Source of the DNA: Yoonia vestfoldensis
Lineage (GTDB): Bacteria; Pseudomonadota; Alphaproteobacteria; Rhodobacterales; Rhodobacteraceae
DNA: 64,000 bases
Assembly (NCBI RefSeq): GCF_002158905.1
Contig: NZ_CP021431.1
Coordinates: 2,418,001 to 2,482,000 of the forward strand
Reading direction: 5' to 3'
Shown here: positions 28,173 to 36,881 of the stretch, one piece after another
Position numbering within the stretch: position 1 is the first letter of the stretch
Layout: each line of letters opens with the position of its first letter
Position numbers and translations under genes: made by a program
The notes under the pieces: generated by a model
The model's input: only the letters and a program-made list of their open reading frames with translations
The model's database searches: none
What the model was told of the DNA's origin: nothing

Positions 28173-28916
28173 TCAGGTTGCTGTATATCCACCGTCGACC
28201 GTCAAAACGGTTCCGGTAATGAAGCTCGCGGCATCCGAAGCAAGGAACACTACAGCATCCGCGATCTCGTGGGGTTCGCCCAAGCGGCCCATGGGCGTAC
28301 GATCAAGCCAAGTGTCAAACCAGTCGGCCCGCGACCGCCCTGCCAGCGTCAATTCAGTCGCCGTATATCCCGGCGCGACGGCATTGACGCGCACCCCGGA
28401 TTTGGCCCATTCGACGGCCATGGATTTGACCAGCAGGTTAACCCCGGCTTTAGAAGCGTTATAAGCGGCCTGCGGTTGAGGCCAGACGACGATTTCGCCA
28501 CACATAGACGACGTGCAAACAAAAGCACCTTCACCGCGTGTCAACATTCTCGGCCCGAATGCGCGTAAGGTGTTAAATACACCACCAAGATTCACGTCGA
28601 TCACACGGGCGAAGTCTTTTGCCTCCACCTCGGCAGAAGGGGAATTGTGGACGATCCCAGCGTTAGCAATGACGATGTTGGGGAATTCAATGTCTGCTAG
28701 GGACTGGCACGCACTGCTGTCGGTGACGTCGAGTTTGTGAAAGCGACCACCTAATTCTGCTGCGAGTGTCTGCCCCGCCTCTTCGTCCAAATCAACGATG
28801 ACAACAGTTGCACCGGCCTCGGCCAAGGCTTGACTGATCGCCGCGCCGATGCCTTTGGCCCCACCCGTGACCAGCGCGACCTTGTTGCTTAGGTCCAATC
28901 GGGTTGTGATGCTCAC
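28173..28916 (-). CDS. Short-chain dehydrogenase/reductase
   Basis: 247 residues. TGGAKGIGAAIS, IANAGI, TSSMCG and YNASK mark the SDR active site; tail TGTVLTVDGGYTA. GTG start at 28916 overlaps the kinase stop (GTGA). D37-type VDLDEE after beta-2 suggests NAD over NADP. Probably a polyol or sugar dehydrogenase in the same pathway as the kinase. Confidence 0.87.
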   Translation of the reverse strand: MSITTRLDLSNKVALVTGGAKGIGAAISQALAEAGATVVIVDLDEEAGQTLAAELGGRFHKLDVTDSSACQSLADIEFPNIVIANAGIVHNSPSAEVEAKDFARVIDVNLGGVFNTLRAFGPRMLTRGEGAFVCTSSMCGEIVVWPQPQAAYNASKAGVNLLVKSMAVEWAKSGVRVNAVAPGYTATELTLAGRSRADWFDTWLDRTPMGRLGEPHEIADAVVFLASDAASFITGTVLTVDGGYTAT

Positions 28917-30400
28917 CGTTGAACACCTTTCAGAGCAGGGTAAAGCGCGCGGTAGCGGTCATAGATATCCCGATATTGCGCAACATTCGCGGCAATCGGG
29001 TCGATTGTGCGGCCCGGATGAACCATCGCCGCGATCCCGTCGTCGATTGTGGCAAAATGGCCTGCGCCATGGGCTGCCAGCACGGCAGAGCCGGTTGATG
29101 GCGCGTCAGGCGAAGATGGCACACGCACCGGAAGGCCCGACGTATCCGCATGGATTTGCAACCACAGCTGTGAGGCGGATGCGCCACCGCCCACCGTCAT
29201 TTCATCCGCTGCGTAACCGGCCGCCTTGAATGCGTCCAAAATCGCGCGGGTGCCAAATCCGATGCCTTCCATCATGGCTCGGAAGATGTGGTGTTTTTCG
29301 TGCGCCAGCGTGAGACCGACGATTGCGCCACGCGACAGCGGGTCGGTATAAGGTGTCCGGTTCCCCTGAAAATGGTCTTGAACAATCAGCCCGTCACTGC
29401 CGGGCGCAAGTTCGGCTGCTTTCGCGTTCAGCTCATCGAAATCCAGCCCGCCGGTCAGACGGCCCAGCCAGTTGATGATCGATCCGGTCGAGGTTTGGCC
29501 GCCTTCGACAATATAGCGATCAGGATAAACGATATCAGCATACGCGCCCCAGACGCCCGGCGCGCTTAGCGGCGCTTCGGTGACGCCAAATTGCAGGTGG
29601 GACGAACCGGTGACCATCGCAATCTGTCCGGGCTTTGCGACCCCAAGGCCAATCATGCCGATCAATGCATCGGCCCCGCCCTGCACGACCTTGGTCGATT
29701 GCGGCATGCCAAGTTCATTCGCCGCAGACGCGGTCAACGTGCCCACAACATCACCAGGTGCGACGACGCGGTCCGGCCATTTGTCCAGCAGATCACCCAT
29801 TCCAAGGGCATTAACCAACGATGTGGCCCACCCCCCATCGCGATTGCGGTAGTGCCAGCGAAGGCCAACATTATCAAGGCTCGCAGCCCATTCCCCGGTC
29901 AGGTGATAGGTCATATAATCCTGATATTCGCAAATTCGGTGGGCCTTATCGTAGATCTCAGGCTCGTTGCGCTTGAGCCAAAGTGCTTTGGGGATCATCC
30001 ACTCGGCCGACACAGGGCCCGCCCCCGCGCTGTTCAAATCAAGTGCCGCGTCGCCCGTTGCCAGAACGGCGTCTGCCTCTTTGTTGGCGCGCACGTCCAT
30101 CCAGATCAATGCAGGTCGCAAAGCATGGCCTTCTTTATCAAGTGCGACAACAGAGCAGCATGTTGTCGCGCAGGTAATCGCTTCGATCTGGGCGGGGTCG
30201 ACGCCAGCCTCTTTGATCGCGACTTTGGAAGCGATCAAGAAGTTGGCCCACCAATCCGCCGGGTTTTGTTCGGCCCGCGCCCCCGCTGAAAACGTCGTCT
30301 TGTATGTTTCCGCGTGGCTTCCCAGACACGTCCCCTTAAGGTCGTAAATGCGCGCACGCAGGCTTTCTGTGCCCCCGTCGACTGTCAAAAAATATGCCAT
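28913..30400 (-). CDS. FGGY-family carbohydrate kinase
   Basis: 495 residues from MAYFLTVDGGTESLRARI. The ATP-domain start DGGTES, CATTCCSVVALD, GGADALIGMIGLG, a GNRTPYTDP loop and GGGASASQLWLQIHAD (adenosine motif) place it in FGGY. It would phosphorylate a sugar or polyol made by the SDRs. Start set by GGGAGGGAG upstream. First intact gene of the operon; a gene ahead of it was cut by IS5 copy 2. Confidence 0.88.
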   Translation of the reverse strand: MAYFLTVDGGTESLRARIYDLKGTCLGSHAETYKTTFSAGARAEQNPADWWANFLIASKVAIKEAGVDPAQIEAITCATTCCSVVALDKEGHALRPALIWMDVRANKEADAVLATGDAALDLNSAGAGPVSAEWMIPKALWLKRNEPEIYDKAHRICEYQDYMTYHLTGEWAASLDNVGLRWHYRNRDGGWATSLVNALGMGDLLDKWPDRVVAPGDVVGTLTASAANELGMPQSTKVVQGGADALIGMIGLGVAKPGQIAMVTGSSHLQFGVTEAPLSAPGVWGAYADIVYPDRYIVEGGQTSTGSIINWLGRLTGGLDFDELNAKAAELAPGSDGLIVQDHFQGNRTPYTDPLSRGAIVGLTLAHEKHHIFRAMMEGIGFGTRAILDAFKAAGYAADEMTVGGGASASQLWLQIHADTSGLPVRVPSSPDAPSTGSAVLAAHGAGHFATIDDGIAAMVHPGRTIDPIAANVAQYRDIYDRYRALYPALKGVQR

Positions 30401-30422
30401 CGCTCCCTCCCATTCTTGGCGT

Positions 30423-30563
30423 TCAAAGTGCGCGGAATGCCTCCAACGCTTTGCCAGCATACATGATGGCGGGGCCACCACCCATTTCGACTGCGACCTC
30501 CAAAGCCTCGATCAAGGCAGCCTCGTCCGATCCGTGCCGTTTGGCGGCATCGACATGATACAG
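30423..30563 (-). pseudogene. Carboxymuconolactone decarboxylase-family fragment cut by IS5 copy 2
   Basis: Last 46 residues: LYHVDAAKRHGSDEAALIEA, then VEMGGGPAIMYAGKALEAF and stop. This is the C-terminal helix pair of AhpD/CMD proteins. The 5' part was replaced by the insertion sequence at 30564. Confidence 0.72.
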
Positions 30564-31617
30564 GGCTTTGTTGCACAAACCCGCTTGGGGACGTGTTTCC
30601 CCTGACCCCGGACGGATTTAGCCTACGGCGACCGTACGCGGTATGCCAAGAGCTGTGAAGCCGTTTAGGATCGCGGCACGGATCTGGATCTCTGCAACCT
30701 GGCGATCGAAGTCCCGCGCCGAGAGGCGCTGACCGAGTAGCTTTACACAATGCATTTTTGTCTCAACGCGGCTCCGGCGGTGATATCCAGTCAGGTTTCG
30801 CCACAAAGCACGACCCAGATACTTTGAGGATCGCACTGCTTCGTTACGCGCTTTCGCTCCTGCTGTGTCAGGTTTCCACATCTTGGCGTTCTTGCGCGGG
30901 GGTATGACGGCGTGCGCATTGCGTGCCGCAATCGCATCATGGCATTTGCGTGTATCATATGCTCCGTCCGCCGTGACGCTGCCAAGCTCCTGATCAGGTG
31001 GGATCTGGCTGAGCAAGTCTGGCAGCATCGGGGCGTCCCCAATGCTGCTACTCGTCACCTCGATCGCGCGGATCTCCAGCGTTTCCTCATCGACCCCAAT
31101 GTGGATCTTGCGCCACAAGCGGCGCTTTGGACCGCCATGCTTGCGGGCATTCCACTCTCCTTCGCCTTCAGCCTTAATGCCTGTGCTGTCGACAAGCAGG
31201 TGAAGTGGTCCTGCTGATCCCTTGTAAGGGATGGCGACGGACAACGTCTTCTGACGCCGACACAGGGTACTGAAGTCCGGCACCGACCAGTCCAGCTCAA
31301 CCCGTTTCAGCAAGCTCTCCACAAACCCGGTCGTCTGCCGCAAGGGCAAGCCGAATAGTACCTTGAGGGTCAAACAGGCTTGGATGGCTGCATCGCTGTA
31401 GGTTTTCTGACGCCCACGGCGTCCAGAGGCCTCTGCTTCCCATGACATCTCTGGATCAAACCAGATCGACAGCGATCCCCGCTGCTTAAGTGAATGATTG
31501 TACTCTGCCCAGTTCCGGGTCTTGTACGTAGTCGGTGTCCAGCTGCTCATCGCAACCCGCTACCACGCTGGATTCACACAGTGAATCCCCTCATGATGGG
31601 ATTTGTGCAACAAAGCC
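30564..31617 (-). mobile_element. IS5-family (IS903 group) insertion sequence, copy 2
   Basis: 1054 bp, same ends and same content as 9154-10207, same orientation. Flanks atgatacag (left) and gcatcgacc (right) show no target-site duplication. Left side cuts a CMD gene, right side cuts an IS110 transposase. Confidence 0.93.
30618..31550 (-). CDS. IS5-family transposase (IS903 group), second copy
   Basis: 310 residues, identical to the transposase at 9208-10140, including the DDE motifs LVDSTGIKAEG and VTADGAYDTRKCHDA. Intact. Confidence 0.95.
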   Translation of the reverse strand: MSSWTPTTYKTRNWAEYNHSLKQRGSLSIWFDPEMSWEAEASGRRGRQKTYSDAAIQACLTLKVLFGLPLRQTTGFVESLLKRVELDWSVPDFSTLCRRQKTLSVAIPYKGSAGPLHLLVDSTGIKAEGEGEWNARKHGGPKRRLWRKIHIGVDEETLEIRAIEVTSSSIGDAPMLPDLLSQIPPDQELGSVTADGAYDTRKCHDAIAARNAHAVIPPRKNAKMWKPDTAGAKARNEAVRSSKYLGRALWRNLTGYHRRSRVETKMHCVKLLGQRLSARDFDRQVAEIQIRAAILNGFTALGIPRTVAVG

Positions 31618-32474
31618 GCATCGACCAACAATGCTCTCATTGCCTTATCCCCCTGTTTCGAGATGCGACCTGACCAGTCGACATCACCGGATTGGAATCG
31701 TTTGGGCGTCAGTCCAAGGAACGCGCCCACATCAGATGATTTGGCGAACCTGCTAGGGTCTTCAATGAGTGCGATGAAACTGAGTGACACGAGCGGACCA
31801 ACGCCCGGGATCGTCATGAAACGTTTGGCTACGGAGTGCCTTGCAGCCTTAGTCTTCAACGCTTTTTCCAAATCGGCAGCCGCCTCGCACAGCCGTGCGT
31901 GGATGTCGCTGAAGCCATCTGCCAGCGTGCGCAGGATCGGGTCTGTTTCGCCCGCTACCGCGAGTTGATCGCGAAAATTCTGCCTCTGCTTTCCTTTTGT
32001 GATGCCCGTCACGCGAATGCCAAACGTTTTCAGCACACCACGCACATGACCTTCGAGATCCTTACGCAAGCGGATCAGCCTCTCGCGGGCACCGACAAGT
32101 GCACGAACGCGGTCTGCCTCAACGGACCTGATATACACCGGCGTGAACCACCCTGTCCGCGCCAGCTGAGCGAGGCCTTCTGCATCAGATGCATCTGACT
32201 TGTTGATCCGGGCGGAGAGACTTTTATGGGCGCGCCTGGCATCAATACAAACAACTGGCAGGCCTAGCTCTTGAAAGCCCCTTTGCAACCAAATCGACAG
32301 TTGTCCGCTTTCATGCACGATGATTTTGGGGCTGAGCTTTCGGTTCTTGAACCAGCCGTCAACTGCCATCGGGTCCGCCGGTATCGTGGCGCGGGTTATG
32401 ATTGTTCCGTCTTCATCAATGACGCATACAGAAATCTCTCTCAAAGATACGTCCAAACCTGCCTAATATGTCAT
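31618..32474 (-). pseudogene. IS110-family transposase, truncated
   Basis: Contains the DEDD-type N-terminal domain (AGLDVSLREISVCVIDEDG, IDARRAHKSLSARINKSDASDAEGLAQL) and the C-terminal transposase_20 domain (FMTIPGVGPLVSLSFIA, FAKSSDVGAFLGLTPKRFQSG). Two lesions: a TAG three codons after the likely ATG at 32474, and loss of the C-terminus after MRALLVDA where IS5 copy 2 begins. Not functional. Confidence 0.85.
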
Positions 32475-32528
32475 GGTTGTTCTCCTTGTGGCTATCCATG
32501 CCATTAACCTACAGAACACGACGGGCTG

Positions 32529-33644
32529 CTACAGAGCGGCCGCCGCACTCACACCATGTGTTTGGGCGATTTGAAGGTTGGCGGCGATCTGGTCTGTGGT
32601 TGTGGCTTCAATTCCGTTTTTGAACCTGAAGCCTGTGATGACTTTAGCGAGGTAATCAAAGCCGCGTAGTTTTCTCCAGTTTTGCTCGGCGCATTGGCCC
32701 AGTTTGAACATCATGTGTAGCATGCCATCGCGTGACTGGCAGCCCTTTGATCGCTTGGTGCGATGTCGGATCGTGGCGAAGGCAGATTCAATCGGATTGC
32801 TGGTGCGGATGCTTTGCCAATGCTGAGCTGGGAAGTCGAAGAATGCCATGAGTTCGGCCCGATCTTTTTGCAGGCACAACGTCGCCTTGGGATACTTGGC
32901 CTCATAGCTTTTGATGAACAAATCGAAGGCCTTCTCCGCATCCTCTTTGGTCTCGGCCTGCCAGATGTTGTGGATCGCAGCTTTGGCCTTTGGCTGGGAT
33001 AGCTTGGGCAGGCAGTAGAGCACATTCATCGTCTTGTGCTGCCAGCACCGCTGCTGACGGGACGTCGGATAGACTTCTTCCAGTGCCGCCCAGAACCCCA
33101 TGGCGCCATCCCCGATCGCCAGCTTTGGGGCATTCATTCCCCGATCTTTGAGGCTGAGAAGCACCTCGCGCCAACTCTGGGTGCTCTCGCGCACCCAAAG
33201 TTGGCGCGAGACTGTATTCGCCGACAGTCCAGTCGCATCAGGACCCAGAAGAACTTTGAGTGCCGCGCCCATTTCGCCGCTGGAAATCCCTTTGAGGTAG
33301 AGCCAGGGCAAGGCCGCCTCCAGCGTCTTGGTGCGGCGCACATAGGGCGGCACCAAGGCAGAGCGGAAGGTCACAGGCGTGCCGTCTTTTGAGCGAGCCT
33401 TGGGAATGCGAACACTCACAGGGCCAATGCTGGTTTGGAGTGGTCGCTCTGGATGATGTCCATTGCGCACGACGGCCGCGTGACCTGAATCCGTGCGCAT
33501 GTCGGCGAACTGCGCAAGATAGCTGGCAAGCTCTGCCTCAACTGCTGTCGCGATCAATTCCTGCGCTCCCGTTCTGAGCAATTCCGTCAGCGCATCCGTC
33601 ATCCCGTCTCGACGCGCAAAATCAATAATGTTAGTCGTTTCCAT
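32529..33644 (-). CDS. IS256-family (mutator) transposase
   Basis: 371 residues. Mutator-type core: KGISSGEMGAALKVLLGP, KLAIGDGAMGFWAALEEVYP (Asp), RQQRCWQHKTMNVL and RTSNPIESAFATIRHRT (Glu). The last ~10 codons run past the inverted repeat at 32558 into flanking DNA, so the natural C-terminus may have been a little different. Otherwise complete. Confidence 0.93.
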   Translation of the reverse strand: METTNIIDFARRDGMTDALTELLRTGAQELIATAVEAELASYLAQFADMRTDSGHAAVVRNGHHPERPLQTSIGPVSVRIPKARSKDGTPVTFRSALVPPYVRRTKTLEAALPWLYLKGISSGEMGAALKVLLGPDATGLSANTVSRQLWVRESTQSWREVLLSLKDRGMNAPKLAIGDGAMGFWAALEEVYPTSRQQRCWQHKTMNVLYCLPKLSQPKAKAAIHNIWQAETKEDAEKAFDLFIKSYEAKYPKATLCLQKDRAELMAFFDFPAQHWQSIRTSNPIESAFATIRHRTKRSKGCQSRDGMLHMMFKLGQCAEQNWRKLRGFDYLAKVITGFRFKNGIEATTTDQIAANLQIAQTHGVSAAAAL

Positions 33645-33729
33645 GGTGGTGTATTTCCTTTGGTTGGGCTGCTGTCTCGCAACAACAATTCAACCAGATA
33701 CGCCGCCAACCTTCAAATCGCCCAAACAC
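32558..33729 (-). mobile_element. IS256-family insertion sequence
   Basis: 1172 bp between 29-bp perfect inverted repeats (32558-32586 and 33701-33729, each starting GTGTTTGGGCGATTTGAAGG). The 8 bp flanks do not match. It sits just upstream of the IS110 remnant. Confidence 0.88.
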
Positions 33730-33832
33730 CAGATCCAGTCATAACTCACAGTGGGGTGCGCGATTTGAATGTCTGAACCCGCCTTTCAGACACAGACTTG
33801 TCTTTTGCGGCTATTCCCGTCATTAGGTGCGC

Positions 33833-33970
<138 letters not shown>

Positions 33971-34036
33971 CGAGCCCTTGGGCCCGTGCGGGTGGCATCG
34001 CCTTGGGACCATTTTTGAAACGCAAAGGATGGTTCC

Positions 34037-34474
34037 ATGACTGACATCACTAACATTGCCTTCATCAAGGCCCGATGGCACGCTGAGATCGTCGATCAGG
34101 CGCTGATCGGATTCGAAAAGCGTCTTGCCGCGTGCGGCGCAACGGCAAAGATCGCGACCTTCGACGTCCCCGGTGCCTTCGAGATGCCACTGCTGGCGCA
34201 AAAGCTGGGCCGGAGCGGCAATTACGACGCTATCGTCTGTGCCGCGCTCGTCGTCGATGGCGGCATCTACCGCCATGATTTTGTCGCACAGGCTGTGGTC
34301 GACGGTCTGATGCGTGCGCAGTTGGAGACGAGCGTACCGACGTTCTCGGTCTCGCTCACGCCGCACCACTTTCAGCCAACGAAAGAGCATATCGCATTCT
34401 TCCACGACCATTTCGTCAAGAAGGGCGAAGAGGCCGCAGATGCAGTGTTGATGGTCGCGGCATTGGAGGCCTGA
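34037..34474 (+). CDS. ribH2: 6,7-dimethyl-8-ribityllumazine synthase, type II
   Basis: 145 residues. NIAFIKARWHAEIVDQAL, FDVPGAFEMPLLAQKL, ALVVDGGIYRHDFVAQAVVDGLM (catalytic His region) and VSLTPHHFQPTKEH match the decameric RibH2 form of Brucella and Mesorhizobium better than the housekeeping RibH1. It makes the riboflavin precursor from the ribityl-uracil and the C4 phosphate. ATG follows AAAGGA. RibH2 genes under an FMN riboswitch are known in alphaproteobacteria. Confidence 0.94.
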   Translation: MTDITNIAFIKARWHAEIVDQALIGFEKRLAACGATAKIATFDVPGAFEMPLLAQKLGRSGNYDAIVCAALVVDGGIYRHDFVAQAVVDGLMRAQLETSVPTFSVSLTPHHFQPTKEHIAFFHDHFVKKGEEAADAVLMVAALEA

Positions 34475-34475
34475 G

Positions 34476-34655
34476 ATGAGCCTGCCCGCCTTTTCATTCG
34501 CCACTGCCACCGAAATCCGTTTCGGCCGAGGCGAGGGGCGGCGGGCAGTTCCAGATCTGGCCGGACTCGGTTAGCGCGTGGTGCTGGTTCATGGTGCCTC
34601 AGCGGCGCGCGCGGACTGGCTGCTCGATGCCTTTATCGCCGAAGGCTGCTCGATC
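34476..34655 (+). pseudogene. Iron-type alcohol dehydrogenase 5' fragment
   Basis: Starts one base after the ribH stop: SLPAFSFATATEIRFGRGEG, then RVVLVHGASAARADWLL, the N-terminal pattern of iron-containing/maleylacetate reductase-type enzymes. There is an in-frame TAG at ~34572 and the similarity ends near 34655. Confidence 0.65.
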
Positions 34656-34830
34656 CCCGCGTGCCTTGCGCGCCGTGCTGACCGAATGGCCCCTTGTATC
34701 TGCTCCGATGGCCGAGGCCTTGACAGGCGTCAGCCGCGCGGCTGTTCAGCGCAACCTTGCTTGGATGGAATCGCGGGGGCTGGTCCGCGAGATGACCGGG
34801 CATGGGCGCTATCGAATGTGGCGCATTTGA
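34656..34830 (+). pseudogene. DUF1612-type HTH protein, C-terminal fragment
   Basis: In another frame: ALRAVLTEWPLVSAPMAEAL, GVSRAAVQRNLAWMESRGLV, REMTGHGRYRMWRI and stop. This matches the C-terminal helix-turn-helix of rhizobial DUF1612-type proteins. The junction with the dehydrogenase piece is abrupt, so two truncated genes were joined by deletion. Confidence 0.55.
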
Positions 34831-34848
34831 ACTACCAAATGGCGTAAC
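34831..34848. promoter_or_regulatory. Weak copy of the LuxR-regulon repeat
   Basis: ACTACCAAATGGCGTAAC matches 12 of 18 positions of the 36809 repeat. It lies ~345 bp ahead of the LuxR-type gene. May be a degenerate autoregulatory site or chance. Confidence 0.3.
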
Positions 34849-35192
34849 CGGTTGAGAAGTCGAAGCACTTAAGAAACCATGGCGGCGAGAGCGCGTGCCA
34901 AGCTTCATTCAATGTGAAGATGAGAAAACCTACAAAATCAATGATTATGCGTTGTCCTCTAATGTAAGATGTTGCACCCCAAAACCGATCTTCTTACCTA
35001 CATATATGAGACAGAGTTCGAGTAGATCAGTGCCGAAAAACGAGAGAATGCCGCTAGATGGCTCCCTAATTTCGACTCTAATGGCAAAAATATGCACCTA
35101 CGCAACGGACCTCGGAATTAAAGGCTACGCGACAGCGGATCTTGCTGCGGGTGCTTCAAAGAAATGTAAAAAAGACACGCTGGTGAAAGCAT
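34849..35192. other. Region upstream of the LuxR-type gene
   Basis: A 110-codon plus frame (34895-35227) has no recognisable motif, unusual composition (many Cys, Lys, Ser), and overlaps the regulator start. Probably the regulator's promoter region and not a gene. Confidence 0.4.
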
Positions 35193-36809
35193 ATGCCGAA
35201 AGTCCCAATCAATCCGATTCCTTCTAGTAGACTATCAATTGCAGAAATTAGCGACTCTGGGGGGTGGAGATTGTTCATGCGAATGGCGCATGAACCGTTG
35301 GAAGCGGGCCAAGCGATCAGCGACGAACTTGCGCAAATGTGGCCCGAGGCGGTCCTCGGAATTATCTTTTCTGAGGCCAAGAGCGGGGCGACGGTCAAGG
35401 CAAGAAATGATTTCCAACGATGGAAAAGTGCCTTTGAGACGATGGCCCAGTCTAACCCCGAACTCGCCGTAGACATCGATCTTGTTGACATGCACCTAGC
35501 AGTTTACGAGGATAGATCGTTTGCCCAGAGCGATCTGGAGCGCATGAGGATAGTACGGCAAAATGTTGCCGAAGGGGACCATATCGGTCGGGGCCTGGCC
35601 TGTAACCACCTTTGTAATATCGCGCTTCAAATGGGTGATTTTGACCTCGCTCAAAAATACGCGGAACAGGCGATAAGAGCATATCTTGATGGCAAAGCGG
35701 ATTTTGGTGCAATGCACCTTCACACGCATCTGGCACAAATCCGATTGATGCGTGGTGATTTGGACGGTGCGAACGACGTGCTGCGAAGCATGGAAGCGCA
35801 GCTTGGACGTCTGCCTGGGCAGGCTCAATGGTTGATATCTGTTGCGCGAATATTGCGCGCAGAAGTGGCCTATGAAGCCAACGATCTTGAGCAAGCCAAG
35901 CTGCTTTTTCGCACGGCGTTCAATCATGTGGAATATAAGGACGCGTGGTTTGACATCTTGACAGCCGCTTACCGCGTCAGCACACGACTGGCCTTCGCAG
36001 AGTCCGGACTGCCAGGTGCACTTGAAGCCCTCTCCCATGCTGAACAGATGGCGCAAGATAGAGCCATGCCGCGTCTGTATCGCTTAATGCAGGTCGAGCG
36101 CGTGCGAGCCCTCACCTTGTCCGACGAACTTCGTGCTGCAACGAACTTGCTCAGTGAAATAGGAGTATCAACCGACAGATCACAGCTGGAAGAGAGCCAG
36201 GATCTGGCTTTTCGGCAGGGTACGACGTTTGTTGCTGTTGCGCGGCTCATGGTGCGAAATAGGAGATCTCAGGACGCACTTTCTTTTATAGCACCGGCAG
36301 AGGACTTGGCTATTCGGCGAGGTCAGTTGCTTTCACTTGCCAAGCTACGGGTGGTTGCTGCAATGGCACACTGGCAGTTGGGTAGTCGTATGGAGGCGAC
36401 TACCAGCCTTCTGAGCGCTATCAGACTTCTTGGCGAGCAACCATTCTATCGTTTCATACTCGATGAAGGGCCGCAGATGCGGTTCATCGTTCAAGCAGCT
36501 TTGGATGGTGACTATGTTTCCGTCCGACCCACGCGTTCTCAACGCCGCAGGCTGAGTGAGATGATGCAATATTGGGTAACTCAAGGCCGAGTTAATCCAG
36601 GGCAGGAGAAAAGTGACGTTGCTGACTTACACCATCGCTATATCGAACTTTTGGCTCTTGGGCACGCCAACAAGGAAATAGCCCGCATTATGGGCGTTTC
36701 TGACAACACAGTTAAGTATCATTTAAAGCAAATATTTCGCGATCTTGATGCCGACAATCGAGGCCGAGCAGTTCAGCGGGCCAGAGATCTCGGATGGCTT
36801 GATACCTAA
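35193..36809 (+). CDS. LuxR-type regulator with MalT-like helical repeat body
   Basis: 538 residues. The long alpha-helical middle has TPR-like units (GDFDLAQKYAEQAIRAYLDG, GDLDGANDVLRSME, NDLEQAKLLFRTAF). The last 65 residues are a LuxR HTH (YIELLALGHANKEIARIMGV, SDNTVKYHLKQIFRDL). The arrangement is that of the C-terminal half of MalT/LAL regulators without the N-terminal ATPase (no Walker A). It likely activates the flanking operons through the repeats at 36809 and 50637. Start could also be at 35289. Confidence 0.82.
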   Translation: MPKVPINPIPSSRLSIAEISDSGGWRLFMRMAHEPLEAGQAISDELAQMWPEAVLGIIFSEAKSGATVKARNDFQRWKSAFETMAQSNPELAVDIDLVDMHLAVYEDRSFAQSDLERMRIVRQNVAEGDHIGRGLACNHLCNIALQMGDFDLAQKYAEQAIRAYLDGKADFGAMHLHTHLAQIRLMRGDLDGANDVLRSMEAQLGRLPGQAQWLISVARILRAEVAYEANDLEQAKLLFRTAFNHVEYKDAWFDILTAAYRVSTRLAFAESGLPGALEALSHAEQMAQDRAMPRLYRLMQVERVRALTLSDELRAATNLLSEIGVSTDRSQLEESQDLAFRQGTTFVAVARLMVRNRRSQDALSFIAPAEDLAIRRGQLLSLAKLRVVAAMAHWQLGSRMEATTSLLSAIRLLGEQPFYRFILDEGPQMRFIVQAALDGDYVSVRPTRSQRRRLSEMMQYWVTQGRVNPGQEKSDVADLHHRYIELLALGHANKEIARIMGVSDNTVKYHLKQIFRDLDADNRGRAVQRARDLGWLDT

Positions 36810-36833
36810 CTACCCCATTGGGTAGTCGCCTGC
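36809..36833 (+). promoter_or_regulatory. Candidate operator/promoter of the rightward operon
   Basis: Inverted repeat ACTACCCCATTGGGTAGT followed by CGCCTGC. The same repeat and flank occur, inverted, at 50637-50661. A TAGACT box and TTCATC follow at 36839-36852 and are partly shared too. The racemase start is 49 bp beyond. Confidence 0.7.
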
Positions 36834-36881
36834 TGAGCTAGACTGTTTCATCCTACTTCCAACCAAGGGGGTGATTGAAGC

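Noticed and set aside
9154-31617. True composite transposon
   Set aside because: The outer flanks of the two IS copies lack a shared target duplication, so transposition as one unit is not shown.
34895-35227. 110-codon plus frame before the LuxR-type gene
   Set aside because: Composition unlike a folded protein, overlaps the regulator start, no family features.
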